Assembly: GCA_949126835.1 (NCBI GenBank)
Contig: OX421507.1
Location: 8,894,121 to 8,958,120 of the forward strand
Reading direction: 5' to 3'
DNA length: 64,000 bases
DNA from: Anisus vortex
Lineage: Eukaryota > Mollusca > Gastropoda > Planorbidae
Made by a program: the position numbers and the translations under genes. How positions within the stretch are numbered: the stretch's first letter is position 1; every line of letters starts with the position of its first letter. Under the pieces are notes generated by a model. The model searched no databases and was not told the origin of the DNA. It saw only the letters and a program-made list of their open reading frames with translations. Shown here in pieces: positions 35,336 to 47,800 of the stretch.

Positions 35336-36193
35336 GTTTTTATGGTTTTCTTGTTCGTATTTTTTTTTCTTTCATTGGATTTTATGTGTATTAAAATAAA
35401 GTCAACCCTTTCAAATAATCCACTCCATAGTGAAGCAGAGTGAAATTGGTTTCCTTCGCCACAGGATGCAAGGAGATTGAGTTGCTAGTACTAATTTACA
35501 GAAGCTTTTTAACCTTTTCTCGCCACCTGCTTACATAAAAGGATGTTTTATAAACTCACGATATTTTTATACAGAAAAAAAACCATTACAAAGAATAATA
35601 TTTTAATCACATGTAGACAAAATGAGTCATAATACTGATATAATAATATGTTTTTCACCTTCACCTATCCCATAACCCGAATGAGGGGCGTTTGGGCACC
35701 ATACTGTTGAACGATTGTATGCCACTGGTCTCGGTCCTGCGCCGCCTTCTGGGAATTCGCAAGAGACAAGCCGGTACACTCTTTATGCTTTTAAAAAGGC
35801 ATTCTAAATACAATAATTGATTATGTGAAGTTTGTTTACATAATGATAGCGGCCTACGCACGTTCACAATTTTCAGAAGCGATTTAAATTATAGGGCTAC
35901 ATTTTTTTTTTTTAATCCATTAAAAATTAGGCATATAAGTTATTTAGCACAAATGGTGATTAACATTCTGGAAGATAGAGCTGTTGCGATTTAGGTCGTA
36001 CAAAATTATGTGTGTATATTGCACTTGATGAAACCTCTGAGCAGCCTAATGAAGAACTTATATAACTAATTACAGACCAACTCTGAGACTCTCATTATTT
36101 TATTTGCGAAATGGCGCATTTTAAAATCTGACTTCATTTTTTTCCTATTTGATTCTTCATTTAAACAGTTTGTGTTGAGAAAATCTCCAGAAA

Positions 36194-39100
36194 ATGAAGA
36201 GCGCATGCGTGTTACTTTTATTTCTTGGTCTCACTTGGGCTCAATCCGAGTGGCCAGCTCCTGCGACATCGTGTATTCATGATAACCAGGTAAGTGTACA
36301 GTTTATCAAGTTTTTATAACTCTGGCATAAATATTATATTATATAAACTTCGACATAAATTAGAGACAAGGCATCAAAGGCGTACATTGCGTTAATGATC
36401 AAGACTCAAAGAATATCTCTTTTAGACCATACCGCTCCTTGGGGACTTAGTAAAACCAAAGACTATAATAAGATGGACCGCTTGCTGTAATATATCTGCT
36501 ATTCGATGACTCGAATGACTTCTTTTCGGAATTACCGATTCCCCTTTGTACTGTACACTTCCGTTTTATTTAATCGCTATGATTTTTACAATGAAAAATT
36601 GAAATTAAAATCGAAAGTTGTATACAGCGGAAACATTTAGGCAACCGAAGGAGCGTAGAAGTAATTAAAGACAGGGTTATTGGATGCTCACGGAAAAAGA
36701 ATATATTATTATAAGCTCCAAAAATAGAGCAAGTGGAATAACAATCTATACATTATAAGATAAGGGAGTTTTAAATAAATTGTAAAAATAGGTCATAATA
36801 TAAGGAACTTTCTCTCATAACAAATGTATAAAAGAGCTGCAAGATTCATTATTGACGAATATTCACAACTGACAAGAGTAACACCAATAGTTCAACCACT
36901 AAACATAGAAACAATAGATGACCGAAGGGCAAAGAGTAAAGTAGAAATAATACACAAGGCAATTTAGACATACAACACAATAACAATATGTTACAATGCT
37001 CAGATAAACATAATGACAAAACACTTTCCTTATCCCTTATGAGAAATCAAATGAATAAAGGCTAAGTGCTATTACTTCTGGCATGAAATGGGTTACCTGA
37101 ACAAACCAGGAAGACCAGTAACCTAATATTATTTAAAATACTAATAGAAATGCAGGACTAGATTTAAATCAATGATGTGCGTAGGACGCAATAATCTTCT
37201 TTATAGAAGGGGCATCTGTAATAATAATAATAATAATAGTGCTTGTATAGCGCATTTCCCGTTGATGACAGTTCTATGTGCTGACGACAGTTACAGAATA
37301 CAGACAACGAACAACAGACAAAAGTGTATATATATGCAAACGCAAATACTGCTACTGGAATAGGTGAGTCTTTAGTCGGCTCCTAAAGGTGTCGAAACTA
37401 GGGCTCTGGCGAAGCTGTAGTGGATGGGGGGTGATTTCAGGCCGATGGTCCCGCGTAGGAGAATACACGTTGGCCAGCGGACACTAGCCTCGCAAGAGGG
37501 ATCTGAAGAGTCAGCGCGTCAGAAGCCGAGCGGAATGGACGGGATTGGGTGTAGAGCTCAAGACAGGAGCGAAGGTAATCATCTGGGGCAGAGTCATTCA
37601 GGCACTTGTAGCAGAGAGAAGCCAGCTCATATGATATCCAGTTGTTGATGGGTAGCCAGTGCAGAGATCGGAGCAGAGAAGTGCTATTATTTGACTTCTT
37701 CTTCTGAAGGACTATTCGGGAAGCGCAGTTCTGGATACGTTGGAGGCCCTGAAGGGTGGAGGAGGCCGAGAGACCTAGAGCGATTTGCAGTAATCCAAGC
37801 GGGAGAAGAGGAGATAGATGACAAGCTTCGCACAAGCTACCTTGGTGAGATAGCGACGGATGGCGGCATTGCGACATTATGTAATGTATAAGATCAGCTA
37901 AGATTCTGCTTACGGGCTTAATCAGGTGTCTCAAACACGCATGCAAGTGGATTTCTGTGGTCCGCCACTAAGCTAACAAAAAATGTACTATTCGTGAAAT
38001 TCAGACAGCTAGTACTTACACACATCAAATTTTATTCTTGATTTTATATACGTAACATACATATTATTAGTGATAGGTAGTAAAATTGATTAAGATTTAT
38101 GAAGTGTTTTTGGTTTATCAGGGTCGGGTTGTAATGGGGGGGGGGGGGGTGCGGCACATTGACACATCTCTCAAGTGATGAATGCCTTTATCCGAGCTAG
38201 AGACCCCTAGGCTAAATGATCGTCCAATAACCGAAATACAGACATGACATAAAAAAAAACCGAAAGAACTCGTTGCTCTTCCTCTTGAGACTCTAAGTCA
38301 GATCAAAGGATTTCTAACAAGTAATTTAAAAAAAATCTTGCACCATTCGACAAGCCATGTTTTTATAAATCCGTCTCATTTAAACGCTTAAAATAAATTC
38401 TTGTGTTCCAGGAATATGCCATTGGTGACAGGGTCCCTGTGGACAGCTGCAATACCTGTATCTGTGGTGGACTTGGGGTTGTCTGTACTCTCATGGCCTG
38501 TCCAGAACATCACGGCATGTGTTCTCACGAAGGACAGGTAAGGTTACAATTCAGTTTTTGTTTTCACAATATTGTTATTTAGCACTTGTTAGACTCACAG
38601 GTTTGTTTAAAAAAAAAATAAAGAATTTATGTTGAAGAAATTGAGAGAAAGGGTAAAAATTGAAAAAAAAAAACAGAAGGAAAGAAAGTAAAAGAATAAA
38701 ATGAAAGAGAAAAAAGACATAGAGATAGAGAGAGAGACAGGAATAGGGAGAGAAAGAAAAGATAGCGAGATAAAGAGAAAAAGAGAAAAGAGACAGAGAG
38801 TGAGAGAAAGTGAACGATAATGTAAAAGAGAGAAATGAAGAGATGGGGAGAAAGAAAACGATAGAGAAAGAAACAATTTAGAGAGATAGAGAACGGGGGG
38901 GGGGATGGAGGAGAAGTGGTAGATTGGTGAGGAGAAATGGATAGAAAGACTAAAACAAGGAAAGATAGAAAAAGACACATGGAAAGCTAGAGGGATAGAG
39001 AGAGAGAAAAACAAATTTAGCGGGGAAGAAAGAGAAGGAAAGAGAGAAATATAGAGTCGTGTTTCTTCCTCAGATATTTTCTGCACACGGTTAGAGGACT

Positions 39101-40044
39101 AATAAATGAAAATTAAACATTTTCTCACGTGACTCATCAATACGAGGGTTGTAAAATTATATTGAATGATTGGCCTATATTTATATAATATTATGTAGGC
39201 AGTGTCTTTATTAACGTTCATTTAATTACTACTTTCTTATATAATGCATTTGATGAGATAGAAATGGCGATGTAAAGTATATTGTATGCGTTTATTGAAG
39301 TAAAAGATTCCATATTTAGCAATAAATATATATATATATTGATATTAATTAATTTATGTATAAACGTTACTTTTTTTATTTATGTGATGCAAGTGTCATA
39401 AATTCATTCTATAACAAAAAAGTCTTCTCATAAGAAAAGAAGAAATGTTTTAGGTCAGTGTTATACACTCGATCTGTAGGCCACTAAAAATGTTAAATAT
39501 CCTTATGTAAGCAATGTCCATATTATAGAGATCAGTGATTTTGAGACACACGCTCTCTCTTATCCTATGTTTAATAATTTCCGTTACAATGTTACAATGC
39601 TAAACCCCTTTATAAAACCTAATATATTTTTATGAAAGTATGTGTCATTAACGAATTTGATAGGTGAATTGTAAGACACGTGACCTAAAATTTACAATTA
39701 TCATCATTTATTTTTATTTTGCTTTTTTTTTATGTCTTAAGGCTTGACTAATGAATTTATTATAAAAATTAGGATCCACATAATATAGACTTCTATAGAC
39801 TTTATTAATACCGATTTGCATATATTGTTTTCTTTAATTTTTTTTTTCTCGAGCTAATTGTTACCCCGGGCAACGCCGGGTAAGGTAGCTTGTTTTGTTT
39901 AATATACATTTTCTTCTTTCTGTTTATCTCCCTTGCCAGTGGTACGCGAATGGAGCAGAAGTGCCAACAGGTGACTGCAACCCGTGCAGGTGTTCTGACA
40001 ATCGCATCTATTGCGATCAAATTATGTTATGTACTGAGAAATAA
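36194..40044 (+). CDS. Gene B: secreted two-module pacifastin/VWC-like protein
   Basis: Coding exons 36194-36289, 38412-38537 and 39940-40044, all phase 0, give 108 residues. The signal peptide is identical to that of gene A. Exon 1 differs from A only by Gly to Ala before TSC, and exon 2 is nearly identical (GGLGVVC in place of GGHGIYC). The second module has diverged sharply after its first residues: CNPCRC replaces CNTCWC, and CDQIMLC replaces CTLMAC, adding one residue between Cys5 and Cys6 and losing the family Thr. If the inhibitor model is right, module 2 has a changed or lost reactive loop while module 1 keeps CTLMAC. TAATAA stops are followed by AATAAA motifs near 40041-40060. Confidence 0.83.
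36826..37213 (+). mobile_element. LINE 3' fragment in gene B intron 1
   Basis: ACACCAATAGTTCAACCACT, GACCGAAGGGCAAAGAG and the tail CGCAATAATCTTCTTTATAG are visible. It is the counterpart of 22607-22905 in gene A but extends further 5'. Confidence 0.7.
37218..37880 (-). mobile_element. 5'-truncated L2/CR1-like LINE inserted into the older LINE
   Basis: A minus-strand frame of about 150 residues reads LQGLQRIQNCASRIV, LLRSLHWLPINNWISYELAS and RPFRSASDALTLQIP, the typical end of an L2/CR1-type reverse transcriptase. The element ends with an (ATT)n tail at 37219-37235. The tail sequence AACGGGAAATGCGCTATACA is shared with the SINE at 33288. Gene A lacks it, so it arrived after duplication. Confidence 0.8.
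37923..38209. mobile_element. hAT MITE in gene B intron 1
   Basis: Ortholog of 22929-23210. The left end is CAGGTGTCTCAAACACGC, the right end GAGACCCCTA, and the flanks GGCTTAAT and GGCTAAAT match at 7 of 8 bases. Confidence 0.75.
38630..39055. repeat. GA-rich low-complexity tract
   Basis: Counterpart of 23590-24050 in gene B intron 2, with less pure (GA)n. Opposite-strand ORFs of 117-159 residues are artefacts. Confidence 0.9.
39862..39894 (+). mobile_element. Helitron-like 3' hairpin before gene B exon 3
   Basis: CCCCGGGCAACGCCGGGTAA followed by GGTAGCTTG, orthologous to 29999-30036 and with an even better hairpin. Confidence 0.55.
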
Positions 40045-40541
40045 TAAATACAGAGAAATAAATCTCAAATTCGACATACTATTTTTTTTTAGAAATGACC
40101 GTTACATTTAAAAGGACATAACGATCACACAAGATATGACAAACAATAGAACAGTGCGAGCATATGAACGTAACAATTCAAGGGACATAACATTTCAAAG
40201 CGACATAACATTAGTAAAAATATAAAACACCATGAAGGTCCAGATAACAGTACTAGTACCATTAATATTAATGTATTACTTAATCTTATTAATGTTTAGT
40301 GGAGCACTTTCAAACGAATAAAACATTGAAACCTATGTTTTGTTATCAAATTTGTTTTTTTCTGTATAACATACCGTTGATCTGGTGGTCTATTGCCAGA
40401 TTGTTAGATTATTGACTTTAAGGTTTTTTGCTATAATGTCAAAACTAAAGTTATCGAATTATGATGACTTTTAGCCCTGTTGATTAGTGAAATATTGAAA
40501 TCTTATCATTACTATAAGCAGGGGCTACTCATCTCTTAAAC

Positions 40542-40738
40542 GAGGGGTCGGCAACCTAAGGCACCTTGGAACGCAGGCCGATTTTCAATGGCACGCGGAA
40601 GACACTCCAAAAAGGCAATTCAAGTTTCTTGTACAAGAAATTAATATATGGAGCAGATTGAATTTTAGGCTGTTGGCACGCTGAATGAAGTAAAAAGTAT
40701 TTTTTGGTACACTATTATCAAAAGTTTACCGGCCCCTG
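40542..40738. mobile_element. 197-bp hAT MITE
   Basis: The ends are GAGGGGTCGGCAACC and TTTACCGGCCCCTG, with flanks TCTTAAAC (40534-40541) and TCTTAGAG (40739-40746), 6 of 8 bases matching. It is related to the inner hAT at 25487-26385 and to the fragment at 12500-12571. Confidence 0.75.
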
Positions 40739-40746
40739 TCTTAGAG

Positions 40747-41375
40747 CACAGGATATTATCTTATAATGCCGAGATAAGGGCGGCTAAGTTTTGGTAGTGA
40801 TCTTCTTAAAGTGGGCTCCTTTGGACTTGTCGGGCCTAAAGCAAGTCGAGTGCAACAAAAGTCGACCTACCATCCATGTGAACGAAAAATAATAAGTACT
40901 CAGTCCAAATAGGCAGACAACTCCAGCTGTTGAACAAGGTAGTGGGCGGTGCATTCAGACAGATATTTAAACAAACAGACAGATAGAGATAGAGAGAAAG
41001 ATAGAGAGAAAGAGAGAGAGAGAGAAATAAGCAGTTATGTGTGTATTGCATGGAAGAAAAATTGATATTGTATTTTGAGATTAATTACAATTTGAGATTG
41101 TCGATAGCTCAATTCGAGTTGTTTATTTACATTTGATTTTGGTGTAGAGAGTAATTGCGTAAATTTATTTATTACGACGTAATTCACCAATATGCTTTCT
41201 CGTAGTCTCTATGAGTTTCTAGTAAACTTCTCCTTTTGCATTCTGAAAACTTAGGGGAATATCCATTCTAGCACTTTCTGCACCATAATCTCTCTATATA
41301 TAGATGTAGTTATGTTGTTGCTTTGTAAAGTGACAACTGGATGAAAAATGCAAATGGTCCGCTTATATAAAGTTA
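40747..41375. other. Non-coding stretch
   Basis: It contains a GA-rich run at 40980-41030. No exon-like ORF was seen. Confidence 0.4.
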
Positions 41376-41379
41376 CATC

Positions 41380-41940
41380 TAGAGCAATTAGGATTAGGAT
41401 ATATATGGTCAGAACAAGATACAATAGATACCAAACTTTCAAAATCAAAAATTAACCTACGTATAAATGATCAAAGTAAACAAGAACTGTATGAAAGTAT
41501 GCAAAATAGCAATAAAGGTAAACTATACAGCGCTCTTAAATATAAATCTGACTGGGAAAATATTCCACCCTTTTTAAATAAATTAAATCTTAAAGAAGCT
41601 AGCTATATAATAAAAATACTAACAAGTAATAATAATTTCCCCTTTGAACTGGGTCGTCACTCCAAAATATATTATAATTTAAGAGTATGTCCCCTTTGCC
41701 TAAAAGATAGGCCTTTAAGAGATGGATTTCACTAGGCCTTTAAGAGATGGATTTCACTACTTACTCCAATGTGAGCATTTCAATGCCCAACGGAGATTAT
41801 AAATTTAAAAAATATTATTTTAACAGACCAAATGTAGAGAAAATGTCCGAACTGCTCAATACTAGTTCTCTGAAAGAACTTAAGAAACTAAGCATATTTT
41901 CAAAAATAGTATTATCTGTTTTTTTAAATGAAAAATGATT
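41380..41940 (+). mobile_element. LINE ORF2 C-terminal fragment with 25-bp internal duplication
   Basis: The frame ending at 41735 carries YYNLRVCPLCLKDRP and is broken by an exact tandem duplication of AGGCCTTTAAGAGATGGATT and adjoining bases (about 41710-41759). The frame then resumes with LLQCEHFNAQRR, NRPNVEKMSELL and KELKKLSIFSKIV. The CPLC...H...C arrangement is typical of a non-LTR element C-terminal zinc knuckle. Confidence 0.7.
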
Positions 41941-43085
41941 ATAAACGGTTAAATATATTAACACGTATTAACAACTTTCCTCTTAAAATACCTTTTATTA
42001 AATTATAATTGTTTTCATGTACTATGTTACTATGCCTACACTGTATTTCTATGTTGGTATTATCTTTTCTTAATACCTTAAAATGAATATATTATTCTTA
42101 ATATTATTATTTCGGTAACTTTTACTATTATTTACTAATGTTAGAATATTCTAATTATGTTTTTCATTATGCCTTTATGGTACTGATGTACTTTGTGGCA
42201 AATAAAATATTGCTCATTGTTCATTGTAGCGGGATTGGTCTTCTTCAATTTCTGCAAGCTAGAACAAAGAGATTCATTTATTCCTGAACATAAATAGGTG
42301 TTAACCTGACGTTTGCATTTTATTTCAAGATCTTCTTCTCTTTCTCTCACTGTAGAGGTATCTAGACAGACTAAGCTTACAATTAATGTCTCATCACTTG
42401 AATAACATGTAGTAAATAAATCATAACAGTCACGTCAGTCATCACACAAGCCCAAACACCAAAATATTTCAAGACTCTATCGCATTCCCAGTCCAACAGG
42501 ACTTCTTACCCCCATTGTCGTATAAGAACTGACCTTATCTCTCAGCCAATATTAGTAAATAACATGACGCCTGACACTCACTTCCTGGTTATAAGGTTAT
42601 GAAGAGTTATGGAGACATAGCAGTCCATGCAATAAATAAATGTATATAAGCTGAACATAGCAGTAAACTAGACAGAATTCAGAGATGTCTAGGCATTCTT
42701 TATAGGTATATCTAGCCAGGCTATTGAGTAATATATACAGACTGTAGATGTATTGAGACAGACTGTAGATTCTGGAGTTATCAACTCCCGTCTCGAACCA
42801 TCCCCACCCCACCCCTCTCCCAATCTTATTTTTTAGTTATTGTTATTCTATACTTTAAGAAAGATGGAAGAAAATTTTTTTTTTTTCTTTTTCAAATTTC
42901 TCTGCTAAAAATAATTTATTTCTTCCCCAATGAGTACGCTCAGGGGTAGTCCATATATTGCGTCAACTAAATAGGGGAAACAGACGGATTGACAAAAATT
43001 GACAATTGTTGACATAGTAGGGGTTCAAGAAAATTTGACGTCAACCGTGTTGCTTTTTTTTACTATTATAATACATAATATAAAA
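41941..43085. other. Non-coding stretch
   Basis: AT-rich sequence without a convincing gene. At about 42955-43045, GTCCATATATTGCGTCAAC and TTTGACGTCAACC resemble the ends of the MITE-like element at 57283-57551, but decayed. Confidence 0.35.
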
Positions 43086-43150
43086 ATGGAAATCGCTTAA
43101 AACTGCAATAATATTCTTTATAGAAGGACCGTCTGTAATATATAAAATAA
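43086..43150 (+). mobile_element. LINE 3'-tail fragment
   Basis: ATTCTTTATAGAAGGACCGT and CTGTAATATATAAAATAAG match the recurrent LINE tail. Confidence 0.55.
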
Positions 43151-44410
43151 GACATTGTTGACCACATTAATTGACGTCTCCCTACAATTGATGTATTTAC
43201 AATTGAAGCTTTTTCATTTCTTTCGGTCACGAATCGTGACCTGTAGGGAGTTGGTAAATTGGTGGGGATAGCATCAGTTAATGATTGTGTGTGTTGGGAG
43301 AAAGGGGCGGGTTCATAGGAAACCATTATTATTACGAAGAATGGGTTTTCAGTTCGCAAGTAATGACAAACTTCGAGTTTATTATAAGCTGTGTGATATA
43401 TTATGCATGCATGAGTGAGAGCCACTACAAAGGCAATACAAAAGCAGTATAACTTTATCATACTTTCACATAGGATTAAGTGTTCCCATAATCGAAACTA
43501 ATAATCTTTGCAGCATAATAATTAGAAAAACTAATTATGGCTTACAAAATTTTCTTTGGATGAGTTTGATTTTAATAAAGTGATTTATTATTTTGCTTTC
43601 CTTGTGTTGTTGTTTTTTTAAATATTGTTTGAACATATTCAAATGACAAGGCAATACTTAGACTATAATAATTCTTTAAAAAAAAATATCGCACGACAGT
43701 ATTAAAGTTACCTGATTATATTGATGAACGCGGAAGTGTAGACCTAGGTCTATATGATTTTTTTAAAGGGAGATAATAAAATAGAAACGAGTTATGTCCC
43801 CTAGATTTTCTTTTAGTATTTAGATTACATGTGCTCTAGTGTTTCTAGTCTATATAATTAGAAATTATAATTACATCATTCTACGAGGAAGATAACAAGT
43901 TCTATTATTATTTCGAGCTGTCTAATGGAAATGGATTAACAAGTTATTCCGGGGACCAAAGTTTAAACAAACCTTATCATTCTGAGTAATTACATTTTTT
44001 TTCTCTTCATATATAAGCGTATGTGTGTGTGAGTGTGTGGTTGTTATTGTGTGTGTTTGGGTATGTGAGTTGTTATTGTTTGTGTGCGTGTGAGTGTGTG
44101 TGTGAGTGTATTTGTAACAAGTTTTTTTTGTTGGTCTCTTTACATTAATAACAATAATAGCAAATGCTGAAGAAAAAAGTTTATTCATGCAGGTTTCAGG
44201 TAAGTGTGATGATACTTCGTAGCATTTTTAAAAACTTTTATTCCTTTGTATGTAAAACCAAATAGATTATCTAATTTATGTTTTTAAGAGCCAATAAAAA
44301 AATATCGACGGTAAATGGGCACATTCTAAAATTTAGCAGTGAAGTTCAAAATTTTACAATTTCCACGACGCTATTTCTCGGCAAGCATTACGAATATTAG
44401 AATATCTTAT
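43151..44410. other. Non-coding stretch with TG-rich microsatellite
   Basis: A (TG)n-rich tract with interruptions lies at about 44018-44110. The ORF at 43066-43461 (minus) shows no recognisable domain and I do not call it. Confidence 0.4.
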
Positions 44411-44664
44411 CTTATATATTACAGACGCGACTTCTATAAAGAAGATTATTGCGTCCTACGCTCATCCGTGGTCCGAGTATAGTCTTGCATCTTTATTAAT
44501 GCTTTAAATGATGTTAAGTTACTGGTGTTCCTGGTTTGTTCAGGCAACCCATTCCATGCCCGAATACCACTCGGGAAGAAAGAGTACTTATATGCATTTG
44601 TTCTCGCATAAGGGATAAGGAAGGTGTTTTTGTCGTTATGTTTATCTGAGCATTGCAAACGCAA
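44411..44664 (-). mobile_element. LINE ORF2 3' fragment
   Basis: The 72-residue minus frame reads NTFLIPYARTNAYKYSFFPS then GIRAWNGLPEQTRNTSNL, the usual end of many LINE reverse transcriptases, followed by the tail AATAATCTTCTTTATAGAAG. This is the best preserved copy of the family in the window. Confidence 0.8.
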
Positions 44665-44885
44665 AAAAACAACAACAACAAAAATACAACAACATTAGTT
44701 ATTTTTATATCAACGGTTTGGAGTCATAAATGTTGCATAAAGTTAATGGTATACATATTTTGTTTTTAATTGCACCTAACTTAGAACATCAAGTTTTGAA
44801 ATTTTTTAGTGTAATGGATTTATTAATTGTCTTATCCGCTTATGTTACTTTATTTCAGTTTAATTATACTGTTGAATTGTAAGTT

Positions 44886-47800
44886 ATGAAAACAAGCCAG
44901 CTGGGAAGAATGATGAAAGAAATGATTATTGTGCTCCTGTTTATCCTATTTGTCAACGTATTAGAAGCTAGCTCGAATTCTGTTAACGGAAGTGAATGTA
45001 TACATAATGGGAAGGTATGTATCTCTCTGGTGGGGCAAGGAGGCCGAGCCGGCAGCGCGTTTGACTGGTGATCCGAAGGTTCTGGTTTCGAATTCTGGTG
45101 GAGGCTAGGATTTGATTCCCGAGGGTGTCCCTTAGTGTACCCAGCTCTGATGGGTACCTGACATTAGTTGGGGTAAAGTATATGCGTCTGGGCATTGTGC
45201 TTGACACACACCCCCTAGTATGCCGTGGCCACAGAAACCGATGAACGCTGCTTCACCAGCCCAGTGATCAGTTTGGCCCGAAAGGTATTTTACTTATGTA
45301 GATCTCTGAGTCCGTTTCTTCGGATTTTAAAATATATGAGAGTTGTGAAACTTTGTTTTCTTGCAAAGAAAATATTTATTTAAAAAACGTATTTAAACAC
45401 ATACCCATTTTTATATTATTGTAAGTTATCGTAAATAAGGAAATATTTTCTCTAAAAATAGACAGCCTTCTGGGTCGTTCAGAAACTTGGATTAAAAACT
45501 AATATACCTGAATTGAACTATAAAAATGTTTCAAAACTAACAAGATGATGTCATTTAAAAAATAAATAAATTTAAATTCTACCTAAGCTAAAAGAAATTG
45601 AAACTTAAATTAAACAAATCGCGCTCAACTTGAAATATGAATTATAAGCAGAGGCTAAGCCAGACATTTTTTCCAAGAGGGGGGGGGTGGACTTTCGCGT
45701 GACAAATATTTATCAAATTCCAGGGAGCGCGGGGTGCAAAATGTTCCCGTGACAAACATTTACCAAATAAATTTTTTGTGAATTTAGTACACATTTTAAA
45801 AAAATACCGTTGAAAAAAATATTGTTCAAAAATTTCAGACTTACGTTGTTTATAAGAATCTCATTTTCCCAATTTGCTTTAATATTGTAATATGGATTTA
45901 TAAAGATAGGCCTATAATAGGTCCTAATATGTCTAGGCCTATTTTTACCCGATTCTTGGAGCGAATGAAAAAAAAAATTTCCCCAATATAAGCTGAAATT
46001 ATATTTTGCAACTTTTTTAAAATAAGAAAATTACACCAAAGTGCAGGAGTAAATCAATGCTATTGAAAAAAATATATGTTAATACAATGATGTAAAATAT
46101 CTGGTTCGTTTCTTTCCTCAAAGTTTCGGAAAGTAGGCCTCGATATAATATGAGAGTAGTAGAACCAACCATCATTGGTTAGAACTAACAGAACGTTTTT
46201 CTTTTAAGTGTTGTCTTTTGTGTGTAATTTAAAACTAAATACAACTCTATAGAGTTCCAGACCAAATCAACAACCAAGGCAAGAAAACGATTTCATTTGG
46301 TTGAAAGAGAATTATAGCTCAAATAATAATAATAATATAATATGCCACCACTGACTTATAAATTTAGATTTGTAGACCTTCTAGAGACTAGAGTCTAGAG
46401 ACCCATGGAGGAATTGATGAGTCGCCCTTTTCCACATTAAGCAATGTCAATTAATTGAATTTGTTTCCTTGCATATGAAAAAGCAAACTTTTAAATAAAA
46501 TGTATATCTATGTTGCCATTTTATTCTACAATTACTTTAAATCATTCAAAATATAAATTGCCTGGTGAAATAAGTTGAAATTAAAAGAAACCTCCGGCAA
46601 AACTATATGCCTATACTTTTTTGGTCAATTGTAAGGAACTGTTACACGAACTTACGAGATGGTTCTGAGAAAAATAGCAACAGCATCCATAATAACACAA
46701 TGTAAGAAATGTACAGTGTAAACTTGTAATGTCACTTGTCTATGAATGACATTAGAAATATTGTATGTCAACAGACTTACGTTGACGGCTACAATGTATC
46801 CTTTGATGGCTGCAATACGTGTGTCTGCCGTAGTGGGACGATGCAGTGTACAGAAAAGCTATGCACAGAGGATAGCAGTTGTGTCATTTCGGGACGGGTC
46901 AGTAACTTTAGATCGCATTTTAGGCTAATCTTAGTTATAAAATTAAAAAGCCCCCAGGAATTAAACAAAAAACAACAACAAGAAGCATTAAAGAGAAAGA
47001 ATCAAAATAAGGCTAGAAAACGTATGTGCACAATAGGGCATACATGCCCCATCTTGACGGTGTCTGTTCGAATCTTCTCTAATTAAAAAAAAAAAGACGA
47101 AGTAAGTATAGACCTAAACATCATAATGGGCTTAAAAATGTTTGTTCAAAAATTCATATTTTCATGTTGAGCGGTAGCCTAGAATTCTGGAGTTCTCAGC
47201 AATTTTCAATTAGATAAAAGCTGCTCTTGCTTTGCCAGTTTTTTTTTTTTACTTTTAGATCTGCCTGCGTCCGTCCGCTTTTGTCGACTACGCCACTTAA
47301 GTAAATGAGCCTTTACACCTTTTCTAGAATTTCATCGAGGGAGTTGCTCGTTCCATTGACCTTTAGAGCTTTACTTTTCCCCCTTATGGATATTCAGACC
47401 TAAGCATGCATAGTGATTTGCTACATCTGAAACTTTTAGAGTTGAGGCTACCAATGTCATGGAAAAAAAGCATCTATTAACAACTGCCCCAGAAAGATCT
47501 AATCCAAAAACCATCAGCAACGCATAAGTTTGGCAGCGTATTAAACAGAGGACTGAGGAAGAAGATTAACCAATACCCAGTGGAAAGACCACGTCGTATC
47601 GTCGGGGAAAATTCGGGGAAAACACGAGGAAACCACGGATACGACGTGGTGTGCCCGCTGGGTAGAGATGGAAATTGATTGGCCAAACCTTCAGAAAACC
47701 GGCATATAGCATCACTAGGGAACCCTTCACTATGGATCCTCAGGTCAGGAGAAAAAGTGCCGAGAAAAGACATGGAGACGAGATATAGAAGCTGAGGACA

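Larger units (their letters stand above)
30549..40446 (+). repeat. Tandem duplication unit B
   Basis: It begins AATAACTGTAATGAAGG, directly after the end of unit A, and ends with CTATTGCCAGATTGTTAGAT and TTGCTATAATGTCAAAAC, matching the end of unit A at about 30495-30545. It carries gene B and private insertions (gypsy remnant, SINE, L2-like LINE). Confidence 0.8.

Noticed and set aside
43066..43461. 131-residue minus-strand ORF
   Set aside because: No recognisable motif, no splice or poly(A) context, and it overlaps a LINE-tail fragment.
47477..47773. 98-residue minus-strand ORF
   Set aside because: Shadow of a degraded plus-strand LINE coding fragment.
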